A stretch of DNA of 64,000 nucleotides. Source: Sclerodactyla briareus (taxonomy: Eukaryota > Echinodermata > Holothuroidea > Dendrochirotida > Sclerodactylidae). Each line of letters opens with the position of its first letter. Positions within the stretch are counted from its first letter, which is position 1. Of the stretch, positions 48,410 through 60,369 are shown piece by piece. The notes beneath the pieces are model-generated. The model was not told the origin of the DNA and did not search any database. It was given only the letters and a program-made list of their open reading frames with translations. A program made the position numbers and the translations under genes. The DNA is taken from the NCBI GenBank assembly GCA_026419785.1, contig JAODTK010000999.1:620001-684000 (forward strand), in the 5' to 3' direction.

Positions 48410-48443
48410 CTGTTTTGGTACAAACCCACTCGCTACCATTCAT
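48410..48443 (-). CDS. Possible very short first coding exon
   Basis: On the minus strand an ATG at 48443-48441 opens a short frame (MNGSEWVCTKT) that runs into a consensus-like splice donor, ACAG followed by GTAATA. A second ATG in another frame lies four bases downstream (MVASGFVPKQ). The surroundings are less repetitive than average and contain CpG-bearing stretches, a GCGGGCGG-like GC box about 25 bases upstream of the ATG, and a GTAGGCCTAC-type cluster on the intron side (48325-48350). No protein family is recognised from ten residues, so this rests only on the start-plus-donor arrangement. Confidence 0.15.
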
Positions 48444-49092
48444 GATATAAACAAACAATTGTTACCGCCCGCTTTATAACTGTTGATGTCTAACAGCATT
48501 ACATACCTCGATGGATATCACTCCCGCCATTACTTTGTTGTAAATGAAAATCGCAGTTGGTGGTTCATCAGTATGAAAATTGCGTCATCATTCAGCCAGA
48601 TGTTTCTAACAATGGCGCGCAAGTAGAAGGGGTTGATCCTAGCTATTCTAACCAGACTGACAATAAGAATGGAGTTCGCATACGCCATGGTAGTCGGTTA
48701 CTGACATATCAAACAAGTGGTTAATTTACCAGGCGTTTATCGATCAGTTGTACTCAATGCAGTACCCGTTAAGTTATTGTTGGCCGAAATAAAGCTGAAA
48801 CGGCTTTAGGACTATCTTCTCAGAAACGTAGGTTGCATTGCCTGGAATGAATGCCTGGAATGATGTTGTTGTCCCCTTCTCCAATATCAATAAACTGGTG
48901 GCTCCTGGAAATGGACCGAGAGAATACCGGTATCCACTACGACCAATTCAATGAAACTATAACACGGACAATGTCATTCCCCTGCAATGGCTCCAGTAGT
49001 ATATAAGACATAAAAGATACCGAGCAAACTGTATCCTCAAGGGAGTTTACAAGGTTTCAGGGCTATGACTTTTTGTGGACCTTTGATAATGT
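48444..49092. other. No gene seen
   Basis: Low-repeat sequence with GCGCGCC near 48616. It could be the upstream region of the doubtful exon at 48410-48443. Confidence 0.25.
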
Positions 49093-49100
49093 CCCCCAAA

Positions 49101-50721
49101 CAAGGGCGGCGATCATGAGGGGGGGGGGGAAGGCTTCCCCCAAGATTTGGGTTCGAGGGGGACGGCAATGCATTTGCCCCCCCCCCCCCCCCCAATATTT
49201 GAGCCGAGCTATTTCGCTGTACACTGTATCGGACATATCCAGCGCAACCGTGTTTTAACAAAGGGCATTAAGACTTAAATGATCGGTTGAGTGAATTCTG
49301 CTGTTCCATTTTCGATTTTTTTTGCGCGATACGCGCGCGGGTATTTATGTATCCCCCAGTAGTGTTCAGGCACATGATGTGCATGTGCAGACATATGATG
49401 TTCCTGAACACCCAAGAAGCCTGAATTCACTTGGATGATCTTATATAATTATTCATTTGAAAGAAGGGTTATCTTCAATCCTATCGTTTGCATAAGACTC
49501 GCTTTACCAGCTTGTGTTGGCACTCCTTTATTGGAGTTTCGATGTCCTGCTAGGGGACAAGTTGTTAAATAAACAAACAAACTAACACACAATCGCTTAT
49601 CTTGAGTGTGAAGAGGGGTTGAGGAAACGGGGGTAGGTCTTTACCACCTGGCGGATCTGCGATTTTTTCCATTAATTATGGTGCGACTACTTGTGGAAAG
49701 TTGGGTGCGCGGTGCCACATACTATCACTATGGAGGCACACGGTGCGGCATCGAAAATGCAGCCAGGAAGGGACGGACACACAAATGGCGTGTCAAAAAA
49801 AGACATGAGTCAAGTGAAGAAGAGAAAAGCTGTGCCACAAGGGAAGTTCAAATATGCCTAAATTTTCGATCTATTTACGGCTATTTACAAATTTAAAAAT
49901 AGAGTAGTCGACAATCCAATTTAGGGAGCACCACTTGTTGAAAGTTGGGATACTAAGGGGGAAGGCACATGGTGCGGATGGAAACCCCTTTAAAATAAGA
50001 CATTGAAGATTCGGCCAGGGAAAGGCCACAATTTCGTGCGACCATGAATTAAAAAATCAGGTGAAGATATGTTTATATCCAAAGATTGCCTCTGGACTGA
50101 TGGAATGTCCAAAAGTGTAGCCTGAATTTTCGCGCACGCTTCCCGCGCAGTTGCGTTGGTTTCGTATTGTACTGATTTGGCCACAAGTCTGGCCCAATCA
50201 GTAAGTGTCACCCCCCCATGCGACCGTGATCCACAAAGAAGATCAAAATGGGGGCCGTATCTTGAGTAAAAAAAATTAAGTGATAGGTAAGAGAGGGGTC
50301 AGTTGCAATGTCGATGGTTGTAAAACTGGATCTTGCAAAAGCGCGCTTCGCGCGTACGTAGTGGTTGTTGACATTGCCTATTTTTCATTGCTCCTTTGAT
50401 GACCGTAATATCACTTGCATCGTATCTTCAGGATGTCAAGGCGGTTTGAGTTGGGGGCTGTGAGTCACAGCACCCAACTCAAAACCTGAAAGTTATCCTA
50501 AGGCGAATAAAGTTTTGGATTACCTTTCCTGAAATAAAAAATTGTTATCAATTAGGGAGGGAGCTCTCTCCCATAAGGCTGGGAAGTGCCGTTTCTGCAA
50601 TATAGGGGGTCTGTCAAACTGAAAAAAATTCTTGTACGCTACGCGCAACCTGTAGTGGTCGCTCCACTTAGATAGTATTCGTCTTGTCAGTCCCCCAACC
50701 GATAAACAAATCGCGCCCTTG
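49101..50721 (-). mobile_element. hAT-like non-autonomous element with near-perfect 8-bp duplication
   Basis: Begins CAAGGGCGGCGATCATGAGG followed by a G-run, and ends AATCGCGCCCTTG (complement CAAGGGCGCGATT). The flanks CCCCCAAA (49093-49100) and CCCCAAAA (50722-50729) match at seven of eight positions. The family module is present in reverse near 50637-50680 (CTACGCGCAACCTGTAGTGG then CGCTCCACTTAGAT). Length 1621 bp. The minus-strand frames inside (49990-50211, 50520-50792) show no transposase. Confidence 0.7.
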
Positions 50722-50729
50722 CCCCAAAA

Positions 50730-51908
50730 TAAGTAAGGATCAGGGATGTACTCATCATGAGTAACGCACATACCAAGTATATGCTTCATCAATCCTGGTT
50801 GGTGGAATTAATTTAGTGAAAATTAGCCATATATAATTTTCCAAATCCCATTCTCACAAATGTCTCTTGATCGCCACACAATAATTTGGTACTCGTCCAT
50901 GTACTTGATGGTATGGCTTGAACACTAAAATTTAACTTGATCGACGAAGCATTCGGAAATTATCGTGTTTACAAGGATTCTAAATTCGGACAGCTGTTGA
51001 CATTTGATGGCATTTGAGCTGACTCCCAAGAAGCAATATGACTCATGCATTAACATGGGAAAATGCACATGCCAAGTAGAAGGTTCCTCCATCCAAAAGA
51101 TGGTTTTTAACCACATATGATAGTGTATAGTAGGTTCGGTCTCGTCCATCCGTAATGACTCATTACCCTCCGCCACGTATCACGATCGATCTTGCGCAAG
51201 GTTTACTGCTTCCTCGAAACTGTAATGCTAATGTCGTTGAATTTTATTTTTCCAAGCAAGGTAGTCTCGGGTCTCCCAAAATCGGTTTAGCAGTATGTCT
51301 CAATGCTTCTCTTAGGGCAATCTTTCGCGGGTGGGCATTCCTCCTGGAGTCTTCAACTTGACTGATAGATCTCAATCTTATATATGCCCACTATAGATGA
51401 CCATGAGGGATTTGCCGCGGAGACGGGGGGGGGGGGGGGGCTGCGGGGGCTTTAGCCCCCGACGTTTCTTGCCAATCGGTATTTTTGGCCGCCTAAATTT
51501 GGGCCGCCCTGTGACGGGGTAAAAATGTTAGCCTACTAATTTAAGGTATTACAAAAATAGAATATGAGAAGAGCAATTTGGACATGGGCTAATCACAGCT
51601 ATGCGAATTGAGAACAACCAATACGTAGGATTCTGCTACGATAAACTCCCGAAATGTAGCACTGCCCTATCGTACGTTTAGACCTACTCGACTCGGCAGC
51701 CCACAATGGTAGTAGCATGGTGGGCTGCCGGGAGTCAGTGGCCTAAGCTGACGGAAAGGGTGCAACCGTGTGTTGTGAACTGCAAGTAGCGCGCATGCCA
51801 CGTTGCGTTCAGATATGTACGTGACATCTCGCAGTTCCGACATGCGCAGTGATTAATCACCCTGGAAATGCAGCCGTTAATTTTCGATACCGACTGGCCG
51901 GCGCGGCG
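50730..51908. other. No gene seen; G-run at 51425-51440
   Basis: 51420-51520 has a 16-base G-run followed by TAGCCCCCGACG, possibly a terminus remnant. Nothing else was recognised. Confidence 0.3.
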
Positions 51909-52703
51909 CATGGGCGTAAAAGGTGGGGGACGGGGGGGGGGGGCAGACAATGTCCCCCACTTTTCCGGCCTGTAAAAAAAATAGGCAATGCCCGATTTTT
52001 TATCATATGAACTATTCAATTTTGTCTAACCAAACAATGATTCGCGTTGGAAATTGGGAAAAGTCCACTAATTCAGGTGCGGACACCAGGTGAAGATCTG
52101 GAACCCGGACCCGATAATTTCAGAAAGCCTTGGGCAGAATGCCTCCAACCCCAATTTTTCTGATGATGGGAAAATACGTGAAAATTGGGAAGGAAAAAGC
52201 CGAGGGGAAAAAATGCCTGAATTTTGGCGGACTTGTCGATAGAAGGCCCGGACAACTGCCCAGTTTTTGCGCGCTTCGCGCGCGCCAGAGTTTCCAATGA
52301 CTGACTTGGTAAACTTTTTGCTCCCAAATGGAGTGGTCCCGTACACGCCTATGACTTTTCCGTTCGATCTCACAGAGACGTTCGGTGACCCCTGGATCCC
52401 ACGCAAACAAAGCCAGAGTAGAAAAGGTTAATAAAAAATACCATGTGTTGATATTCGGTAAATATCTTAGAAATGGCACAATTGACACAACTGTTTTTGT
52501 CACATTAGTCGGCTACGTTTACTCAAATACACATTAGTTGGGTGCGATTGAGCTGGCATGTGCCGTTTCGTCCATAGGGAGGCCATGAAAATCTGAAATT
52601 TCTGGCTACACTTCGCGCCTAACCGATGTGCCGCTCCGACTTAGATGGTAACTGCATTGACGTGTCCGCCCCCCCCACTTTTCAAAAACGGTCGACGCCC
52701 CTG
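51909..52703 (-). mobile_element. hAT-like non-autonomous element
   Basis: Begins CATGGGCGTAAAAGG and ends GGTCGACGCCCCTG (complement CAGGGGCGTCGACC). Flanks GCGCGGCG and TGGCGACG agree at five of eight positions. The reversed module (CTTCGCGCCTAACCGATGTG then CCGCTCCGACTTAGATGG) lies next to the 52703 end. Its first 200 bp match the right end of 46594-47584 in opposite orientation (AGGCAATGCCCGATTTTxTATC, TTGTCTAACCAAACAA, GGTGAAGATCTGGA). Confidence 0.65.
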
Positions 52704-52711
52704 TGGCGACG

Positions 52712-53484
52712 GCCGTACTACTATAGACTCGACTGTTACGCGGACTTATTACAGATATACATGTTACTGTCAATAATGAATGGCGCGACCATTGTCGTGT
52801 AAACATAAAAACGTTAAACAACGAAGCCCTACTGGGGGTAGTAGACTATTATCATTTACGGGAGTGTCAGGTTGTTCACAAGATATGCTATGGTTCGATG
52901 CAAAAGTAAACATCCTGACCCCCCTCTCTGAAATTGCAAAACGTAGTGAAGTAATAGGCCTACACAGGTTCCTCCACACACCTAACATAGAGATAGGAAC
53001 CCCTGCTAGTAAATCCTGACGTGTCGTTGGGTCGACAATAGCGCGTACCTGGAAAGTCAAATGTTAATTCGACTGAATAGACGCCTGAGCTCCAGTCTCA
53101 ATGGCAATTGAGAATGCACGGTAAGCAACTGTCCTTTGCTGGAGATTTGTTACTAGGATGTCGATACCATGGAGTATGGTTTTAGCCAGATACCTTCGTC
53201 ACCTTACTGCGGGCACACATCCACATTCATTTTGTATGTTTCACTGATTTTTTTTCTCATTACCATATTCCGCAATCCCTCAAATGGTCTATGGGTTCGG
53301 GCCTACTATACGTATGTGGCTATATTCTTATTTTTGTAGGCCTTAATAATGACTTTTCCAGTTTATCTATTAGATTCAGGTTTTACGTGATTACCTGGGG
53401 TAAGAAGTAATTCGTGTGTCGCGAAATAAAAAAAAATGTGGTTTACATGAATCCAGTTTTTAGGATGTCAGTTATTGCCTGAAA
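52712..53484. other. No gene confirmed
   Basis: A plus-strand stretch encoding DAKVNILTPLSEIAKRSEVI and onward (about 52890-53019) is protein-like and preceded by an AG, but there is no matching donor, and the minus strand is open too. It is left uncalled. Confidence 0.25.
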
Positions 53485-53650
53485 ACGAACGAAAGGTAGC
53501 TTCTCCTGCGATTTGGGGGTCTGTCATCTAGAAGCAATTTTCGGCTCTTCGCGCCGCGCCAACCGGTCGGTGGGCGCTTCCGGCTTAGATGGTGGGCCGC
53601 CACAATGATTGCCCCCACGCAAATTCTCTCCCCGCAGGTCCCTCTGATCG
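53485..53650 (-). mobile_element. Fragment of the hAT-like family (left module)
   Basis: CTTCGCGCCGCGCCAACCGG then GGGCGCTTCCGGCTTAGATGG is the family module in reverse, preceded by GATTTGGGGGTCTGTCATCT as in the 50580-50640 region of another copy. The outer terminus is degenerate. Confidence 0.4.
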
Positions 53651-54399
53651 ATTTGCTTAGTTTGATCATAGAGTTCATCGTTCGGTATAAACCAATTGTT
53701 GTTGGTCCATCAGTTGTTGAGAAAGTGAGAATATTTGCGAAGGAGTTCTTTGAAAAAAGTGTCAAGTTTTGTGATCAATTTCCTCCGCAATTGTACGGGA
53801 ACTTACTCTTTTTTTTATCAAGAAAGGGCACACGACATGTAATGCCCCAATCCACATTGTTGTGTATTGTTGTTGGTTGATATGATCATTCCCAACACTA
53901 TCGCCGGCACCACCTCATACCCCAACTATACCAAGTCATGGCCATATAAAAAGACTACATGCTCATTCCGGCCAAGACAACAATTGTAGATTGGAAGAAG
54001 CCGTCTCACCAAATGACGTATTAATAATCCTATCAGCTCCCTCAAAAACATGCCACATACATTGGAGGAAAGAGACTGATGCCTTTCTACAGTCCTCTCT
54101 GTTCGTTTAGAATCCAACGGAGTGTGGGCACCAGAAGAAAACAAAAAATTAACAATGAAAAACGGAGTAAAATTGTGTTGAACCTCCAAAATGACCCCCT
54201 CCTTATATTTTGGAACCACCTGGAGTCTTCATCACCAAGTTTCGTTGATTACCACGCAGAACATATTCGCAGAAACTTACTCAAAAACTTCGCAAATTTG
54301 ACTTACGTTGACCTTAATTATATAGACTTTGTTCAAGACGGTCTGATTTGTTTCTCTGCACCCTTTTTTTAGTTAAAGGACAACTTCAGGAAAAAAAAT
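53651..54399. other. No gene confirmed; one tandem-family unit near 54180-54330
   Basis: A plus-strand frame from 53641 follows a CTCTCCCCGCAG acceptor-like sequence and is rich in hydrophobic and charged residues, but the opposite strand is open as well and no family is recognised. CACCAAGTTTCGTTGATTA at 54230-54250 belongs to the 3930/18290 repeat family. Confidence 0.25.
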
Positions 54400-54865
54400 C
54401 GAGGAGGTTTGTGCAATAATGCAAGGACGTCACACTTGGGACAACCCGGAAAGTCATGTCATGTATTCATTGTTTCATTCAGTGAATAAGTCAACATTTA
54501 ACAGTTAAAAGTTCTGTTGTCTTTTCTCTCACCAAGTAACATCAATACCTACCAAAACCAAGACAGACTCCTCTCCATGGACTTTATGCTTTCGGAGAGG
54601 GAATAAGTATTGAATCCAATAGAAAACAAAGATTGTGTGCCGGGTTGTGCAAGTATGCATCATTTTTTATTGCATGACGGGATGCTTTCGATATTGCGAG
54701 GATCGAAATCACGAACTTCAAAAGACTGTTTAAATACGTAACAGAAGTCTTTCGACGAACTTGGGTTTTTAAACTGACGCATTAAGTTTTTCTTCTGGCT
54801 AATATATTAGCGTCTTGTATAATTCAACCGGAAGTTGTCTTTTAAGGTGGCTGACTTTCCCACTG
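54400..54865 (+). repeat. Interspersed repeat, ~470 bp family, copy C
   Basis: The fullest copy: GTGCAATAATGCAAGGACGTC, GATTCATT-like words, GAATAAGTCAACATTTAACA, TTTTCTCTCACCAAGT, TATTGCATGACGGGATGC, AACTTCAAAAGACTGT and CGTAACAGAAGTC. Matches are at 15805-16275 (+), 19020-19170 (-) and 58540-58900 (+). Confidence 0.55.
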
Positions 54866-55001
54866 CACTATACTGTTTAATTATACATCCGTGTGTTCTG
54901 TTGAACAAAATTCTGGTAGATTATTCCGATGAATATGCATCATCTTCACATGGCGCGGGGGCTAATCGGTCTGCACAGCACCACTGAATGACTACATGCA
55001 C

Positions 55002-55787
55002 CAGGGGCGTAGAATTTTGTTTTGAAGTGGGGGGGATGATTTGCTAGACGGCTATCTAAGCGGAGCGCCACCATAGGTTGGCGCGGATCGTGCAAGATTT
55101 TTTTTTTTGCTGTTCACAACTCCCAGACGCCCGGAAACGGCACTTCAGGGTTTTTTCAGCTGTGTTAACTCAGTCTTCAAGAATGAATATATTATTTCCG
55201 ATTTGTGGAATGTTAAAGAGAATTGTTGAATCTTTGAAAGCTAATAAACATTTGATCAGTTAAAAGGTCGCAAGACTAAATATGTAAGCAAATAAACCTC
55301 GGATGTTAATGAGGCAGACCTCACGACAGTCAGTCACAGGCAAATATATCCAATTAAGTGATGGGACGATCAAGTTCCATGCGCATGGGCGTGTGCTGGA
55401 GCTCCAGTTTTGAATCGTCCAAACACATTCGTCTCGTCTCCGAGCCCGATATAAATGTTCGGCCAGTTCTGCCACATTAGTACTGTCTAGTGTGTGTGGT
55501 GCTCGCGCTAGGGAAAATCGAATCAGATAGGGTAGTTTAGGAGCTCAGGTAAATGACAGTTTATTCGCTTTTGGGTAACTGAGTTACTGAGCTCAGCCTC
55601 TACAGTTGGTCGCCTCAACTTATACAAATATTGTTGTAAGAAAAAGGGAGAATTGGGCAATATGAATAATATCTCTGTCAAAAATAATTATTGGGACTGA
55701 CAAAACTGGGGGGGACGGGATGTTTGTACAGGCCATCCCTACACAAGGGGGGGAACACCCCCTCATCCCCGCGATTTTACGCCCGTG
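55002..55787 (+). mobile_element. hAT-like non-autonomous element
   Basis: CAGGGGCGTAGAATTTTG at the left and GCGATTTTACGCCCGTG at the right (complement CACGGGCGTAAAATCGC) form inverted ends. The module CTAAGCGGAGCGCCACCATA then GGTTGGCGCGG lies at 55050. Both flanks carry ATGCA, but an exact 8-bp duplication is not clear. The element is 786 bp and non-coding. Confidence 0.55.
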
Positions 55788-56277
55788 AATGCAGTACAAG
55801 GTCAATGGACGGGCAGATTCGATTAAACTGACCTGGTGAATGTCTGTAGTTAACTTGTGGGGCTACTGATTGGCTGTGGCATTTATGTGTTACGCCAATG
55901 AGAGGCATCCATAGCAACATTACTCGGTGAATACGGGACGAATAATGAACCTCGGGAAGGGCAAAGATTTTCTAACACTTTGGCCGGGGCACAGGATGAA
56001 TGATCATAGAATTTTTTGGTAAGTGGAGCCAGTTCAGTAAGTGTCAAGACGTTATTGCTGAGCGATTCAACCACTGAAATATACGGAAGGGAATGTGTAA
56101 ACCGTGTGTAACCGTTAAAATCGGACAAACTTCATATTTTCGCGTGAAACCTGCAAAATAGAAAGCATCAGTCATGCAATAATGGCCACTGTCGAACTCA
56201 TCCGAGATTTTTCTAGGACAGACAGAAGTGCCAAGTTTCAGATCAATGGGATAAATCGTTACACACGAAAATCTTCT
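55788..56277. other. No gene seen; anchor sequence before the GC repeat
   Basis: Unremarkable until 56230, where AAGTTTCAGATCAATGGGAT leads into the 9-bp array, as similar wording does at 18565 and 60225. Confidence 0.3.
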
Positions 56278-56373
56278 GGCGGACGCGGCGGACGCGGCGG
56301 ACGCGGCAGACGCGGCGGACGCGGCAGACGCGGCGGACGCGGCGGACGCGGCGGACGCGGCGGACGCGGCGGA
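56278..56373 (+). repeat. 9-bp GC-rich microsatellite/minisatellite
   Basis: About ten copies of GGCGGACGC, two of them GGCAGACGC. Translated in one frame it gives an RGG-like run, but there is no gene support: it is short, flanked by (TA)n and has no exon borders. Confidence 0.9.
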
Positions 56374-56413
56374 CTCGTTGGGTGGGGACGCTCAGAGACG
56401 GCAAAAGCAACCC

Positions 56414-56414
56414 T

Positions 56415-56459
<45 letters not shown>

Positions 56460-56484
56460 ATATATATAATATATATATATATAT

Positions 56485-56535
<51 letters not shown>

Positions 56536-56548
56536 TATATATAATAAT
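56414..56548 (+). repeat. (TA)n tract
   Basis: About 135 bp of TA repeat with regular extra-A interruptions (TATAATATA), starting about 40 bp after the GC-rich array. Confidence 0.9.
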
Positions 56549-58539
56549 AGTGGGGATATAATGGGAGAGCACATAGATCTTTGACTGAAGGCTGACGTAA
56601 GCGAGCACAGAGGTCGCGGAGGCGAGGCAGTGATTTGTAGGTTCTCCCCTGATAAAATTTGATTGAATTGCGCCTATTGGTCGATTCCCATCTTCCGGGG
56701 AAGCGTATTTTCGATATCTCTTTGCCTATTTTATGGCTTATTTGACTGTTGTCAAAGGTATAGGAATGCGCTGATTGAGGGAACGGTTGCGCGCTCTCCT
56801 GACGTTTGTCACCACACCATGTTCCTGCCAAATCGCATTGCAATGAGAGTGTGACGTTCGGATTCGAGACTAAATTTCTTAGCATCATACAACCACAGGT
56901 TAGGCCTGGAGATGAAAAAATCTAGTTGGATATTCAGTGTCTCTTCTGCCTATCCGTCTATAATGTACGCGTCGTCGACAGCCCATGGGTACAAAGTGTA
57001 TATGTTCTCATGTGAAACGAAAGCAGCTCTGACTCAGCCACTTGACGAGGTCAATATTTGATAGTTTTGTTCGAGCACGTAGAACAAATGACCACAAATC
57101 CACGGGACCCATTCGGAGAAATCAAGCGGAATGGTCACCAACTGAGGTTCAAAGTACGATGGCACCGGGAAGCCATAAAATATAGCGCATGCTATATCTG
57201 TATATAGTGCAAATTGTAACAGTCTATAGTTTTTATTTAGAAATAAGGGTATTGTGTGCAGGATAGTGATTTGCCAGGGTCAGGGCTCGGAAAACGCCCT
57301 CTCAGGGGGAACCTGACAACAAGAGTAATATGTCCACACCTGGTGTCGAAAACCGTACTGCACTGTCACGGCATGAACCTCGACACTAAAAACTGGAAAA
57401 ACTAGCGTGAGTCCGTTGGTCGTGGTATGTACAGGAGTGGTATACGGGAATTCCTGTGTCGTTCAGCTAGATCCATGAGATTGCGAGATATGTACTGCCT
57501 ACAGCCTACTGCCGGGCACTGAGAAGGACACGTGTAGAGTGTAGACGGGAATCTACGGGCAATGCCTCGGTTCTGGGAGAAGTAGAGTCCCAAGTCTCCA
57601 TGTCAGTCCAATCAACGTTTTCGAACGTGGCACATGAGAATGCAGGAATCTGGGAATACTGAACCTCTTATAGGAGATAAACCATCGGTGAGGTCTCAAT
57701 AGTTATGAACAATACCTGGTAAAGGTAAACAACGGCCAAAAACAACATGGCGACATGTACAGAGATGGATATCACGAATGGATATTCTGGTAAGAGTTAA
57801 GACAGGCCTCACTAGCTTTCCGAGTCGTCTGTGATGCATATGCGTGTAGTTGTCTAACGATATAGTCCTATATAGGGCTATATGAAAGCTTTTGAAAGTG
57901 CTATGCGGTATACTCTGTGGGGTAGATAGGAAGATCGATAGATAGATAAACTTTTCCATAAGGGAAAGAATTTATATGTTGTTATAAAAGGAGGTCTATA
58001 AGAGCAATGACAATGTAGAATGTTCAAAGATGGATATTACACAGGATAAAATACTAATCAGTATTAATCTGACTTGCGTAAAGTAGCTACTAAGCCTTAT
58101 TGCATGCCCACGGAACGGGATTGAAAATCGCGGTTCGCCGGAACCGAGTAATATGTGAGAGAACGGTCTCAGCTGGCAATACGTGGGGATTAATGATTAC
58201 TCAAAAAGCTGTAATAAAGAGGCTGGTCCGGTTCATTCCATAGTACGACTGACATTATCTTGTTCTTTAACAGGATGGCAAACATCAAATCACCAGTAGG
58301 CAACTGGGCGCGATCAATGGATGTATATGACTGGTCTGGTGGGATTAGGGGTGAGGGGGGGGGGGGGGTCGTGGAGGAGTCGATCCCTCCCTTTTGACAC
58401 TTCATTCATATTTTATTTTTCGTATTGGAGTAACAGCACAGACCCTATTGCACAGTGACGTCTGACCCCACAGCCAGAAACACGGAGGGGGAATGTCTTA
58501 TTATTTCTATGTGTTTAAAATTCCGACATTCGCAAAGTT
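56549..58539. other. No gene seen; possible terminus fragment at 58345-58400
   Basis: No exon supported. GGGATTAGGGGTGAGG plus a G-run, then GTCGATCCCTCCC, at 58345-58392 may be a small fragment of the hAT-like family. Confidence 0.3.
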
Positions 58540-58900
58540 CTGCCTTTCTCTTAAAAAGTATGCCATCAACACATATGCCTATCAAACCACTAACAGCAAC
58601 CCCCTCTCAAAGATTATAATTATTTCGAAGATAATCCATTGTGAAATAATAATAGGAATGAAGACTTTCGCAGGATTATGCAAGAAATGTCTAAATTACT
58701 TTTGCATGATGGGATGTTTAGATCTTGAACATCTACACATGCACCAAACAAGTGGCGGCCTGTCAACTCCAAATACATTTTTCGTCTCTTTAATAATAGG
58801 CGCATAGGCCCTCAATTTCAAAAGCTGTTTACACAAGATATTGCAAAAATGGCTGGGCGGATTTCAAAGAATACGGACGGATGTCGTATGCGGCAAGACA
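58540..58900 (+). repeat. Interspersed repeat, ~470 bp family, diverged copy D
   Basis: TTTTGCATGATGGGATGTTT, GATCTTGAACATxTACACATGC and TTTCAAAAGCTGTTTA follow the order seen in copies A and C. Divergence is high and borders are approximate. Confidence 0.35.
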
Positions 58901-60369
58901 CTATAAAATGGCGGATCAACAACATGAAAAGAGTGTCTGAACTTCGCAATTAGTTGCAGAGATAGAGAATAAGCTCGAAAACGATAGAAATCATCCAAAT
59001 GAAATATAACGAACACCGAGTGGCAACATCACCATGTGCAAGATGTGTCAATATGCCGCATTCACGTAAAAATTAATCATAATATCTATCTAATAATTTG
59101 CAGTTAACGTCCTTTCAGGATGTTGCTGAATATGTATGGTCCTTTACATATACAGTTTGTTCCTTCGAATTATCAACCTCCTCGTTTCACGTTAATACGA
59201 CACACAACAAAAATCCACATCATGCGGATTCTAGTCTAAAAGCAATAAATGGTTAGAGCATTCGTTTGGGGGCGCAGTTCATGTCAATAATGGGGGTCGA
59301 GGTTGTTGTTTCTTTTCTTTGTTGGAAGTGGGGGGGGGGGGGGTTGGGGTGTTCGGGAATTAAACTTACCCAGAGTCTCGTTCTTGTGTATGTATGTCCC
59401 GACTGTGCTGAGCGCTACTTAGCCCGCCGCTTAATTGATTACTATCCTAGCATTTTCCCTATCCACGGGACCCTTAAGGTGGACTACCAGACATTTAATG
59501 CCTGCACGGCGCAAGCAAAGTCCCTAAACCCACGGGGGGGGGGGGGGTGGTCAGGAGTCTGGACCCTAACCTTATAGGGACTCCGCTCTGAATGTTTTTT
59601 TTACACATCACAAGCCTGCGCCCTTTCAATGGGTTGAACCCCTCACCCCAATCAAACCAACAAGTTGTACAAAGTGAAACAAGTTGAACAAATGTATCTC
59701 CTACAAGTGAAAAAACTAGTGACATGTGCAGACGGGTTGAGTAAACCGCCAAACGGTATATCCCCGCAGAGACAGCCTTTGTGGCACCTCGGTTGTTGTA
59801 GTACATCAATTAGGCCATTTGACCTCTAGTGACTCACCGTTGTGCAGGTCCAACTGTAGTCCGCAAAAATTTCCCAAATTGTTAAAGACGACGAAGTTAG
59901 AGGAATCGCAGGATTCATGCAAATTGACCTCCTTGGGAGCCTGAATGACCCTTCTTGGGGATTGAGATTAACAACAGTCCACATCCACCGATTTTGTTCC
60001 ACTCCGGAACAAGTTTGGAGAAATGTTTGCGAAGAAAAAAACACAAAATTTGAGCTGGTGACTTGGAGATTCAACATAATATAATTCGGGACTAACTTTG
60101 TCCCACCCACCAAGTTTCGTGTGAATCGTACTAACTCAAATATCGTGACATCTGCAAAATATAGGGCGCAGACATCAGTGATTGCCCATCGAACTTCATC
60201 AACCTAGGGCAGAAGTGTGTAAAAAAAAAAATCAAGTTCCAGATAAATCGGAGTTTCCGGCGACGGCGGCGACGAGGCGGCCGGGCGGAAACGGAGATGG
60301 CGGCTAAACCCCCAAACCATAATATCCCCGGACACTCCCCGTGTCTCGGGGATATGATTAGATTTTCCT
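58901..60369. other. No gene seen; G-runs and repeat-like stretch at 59830-60300
   Basis: G-runs at 59329-59343 and 59533-59545 bracket a GC-richer block that may be another element. 59830-60170 is a diverged unit of the CACCAAGTTTCGT family. 60225-60300 is AAGTTCCAGATAAATCGGAG followed by GGCGACGGC-type GC repeats. Confidence 0.35.

Noticed and set aside
53605-53880. Plus-strand frame after a CTCTCCCCGCAG acceptor-like sequence
   Set aside because: Plausible composition, but the complementary strand is also open, no family is recognised, and it starts at the degenerate end of a repeat copy.
56182-56427. RGG-repeat protein reading of the GGCGGACGC array
   Set aside because: The RGG pattern is the direct translation of a 9-bp simple repeat; it is bounded by a (TA)n tract and has no exon features.
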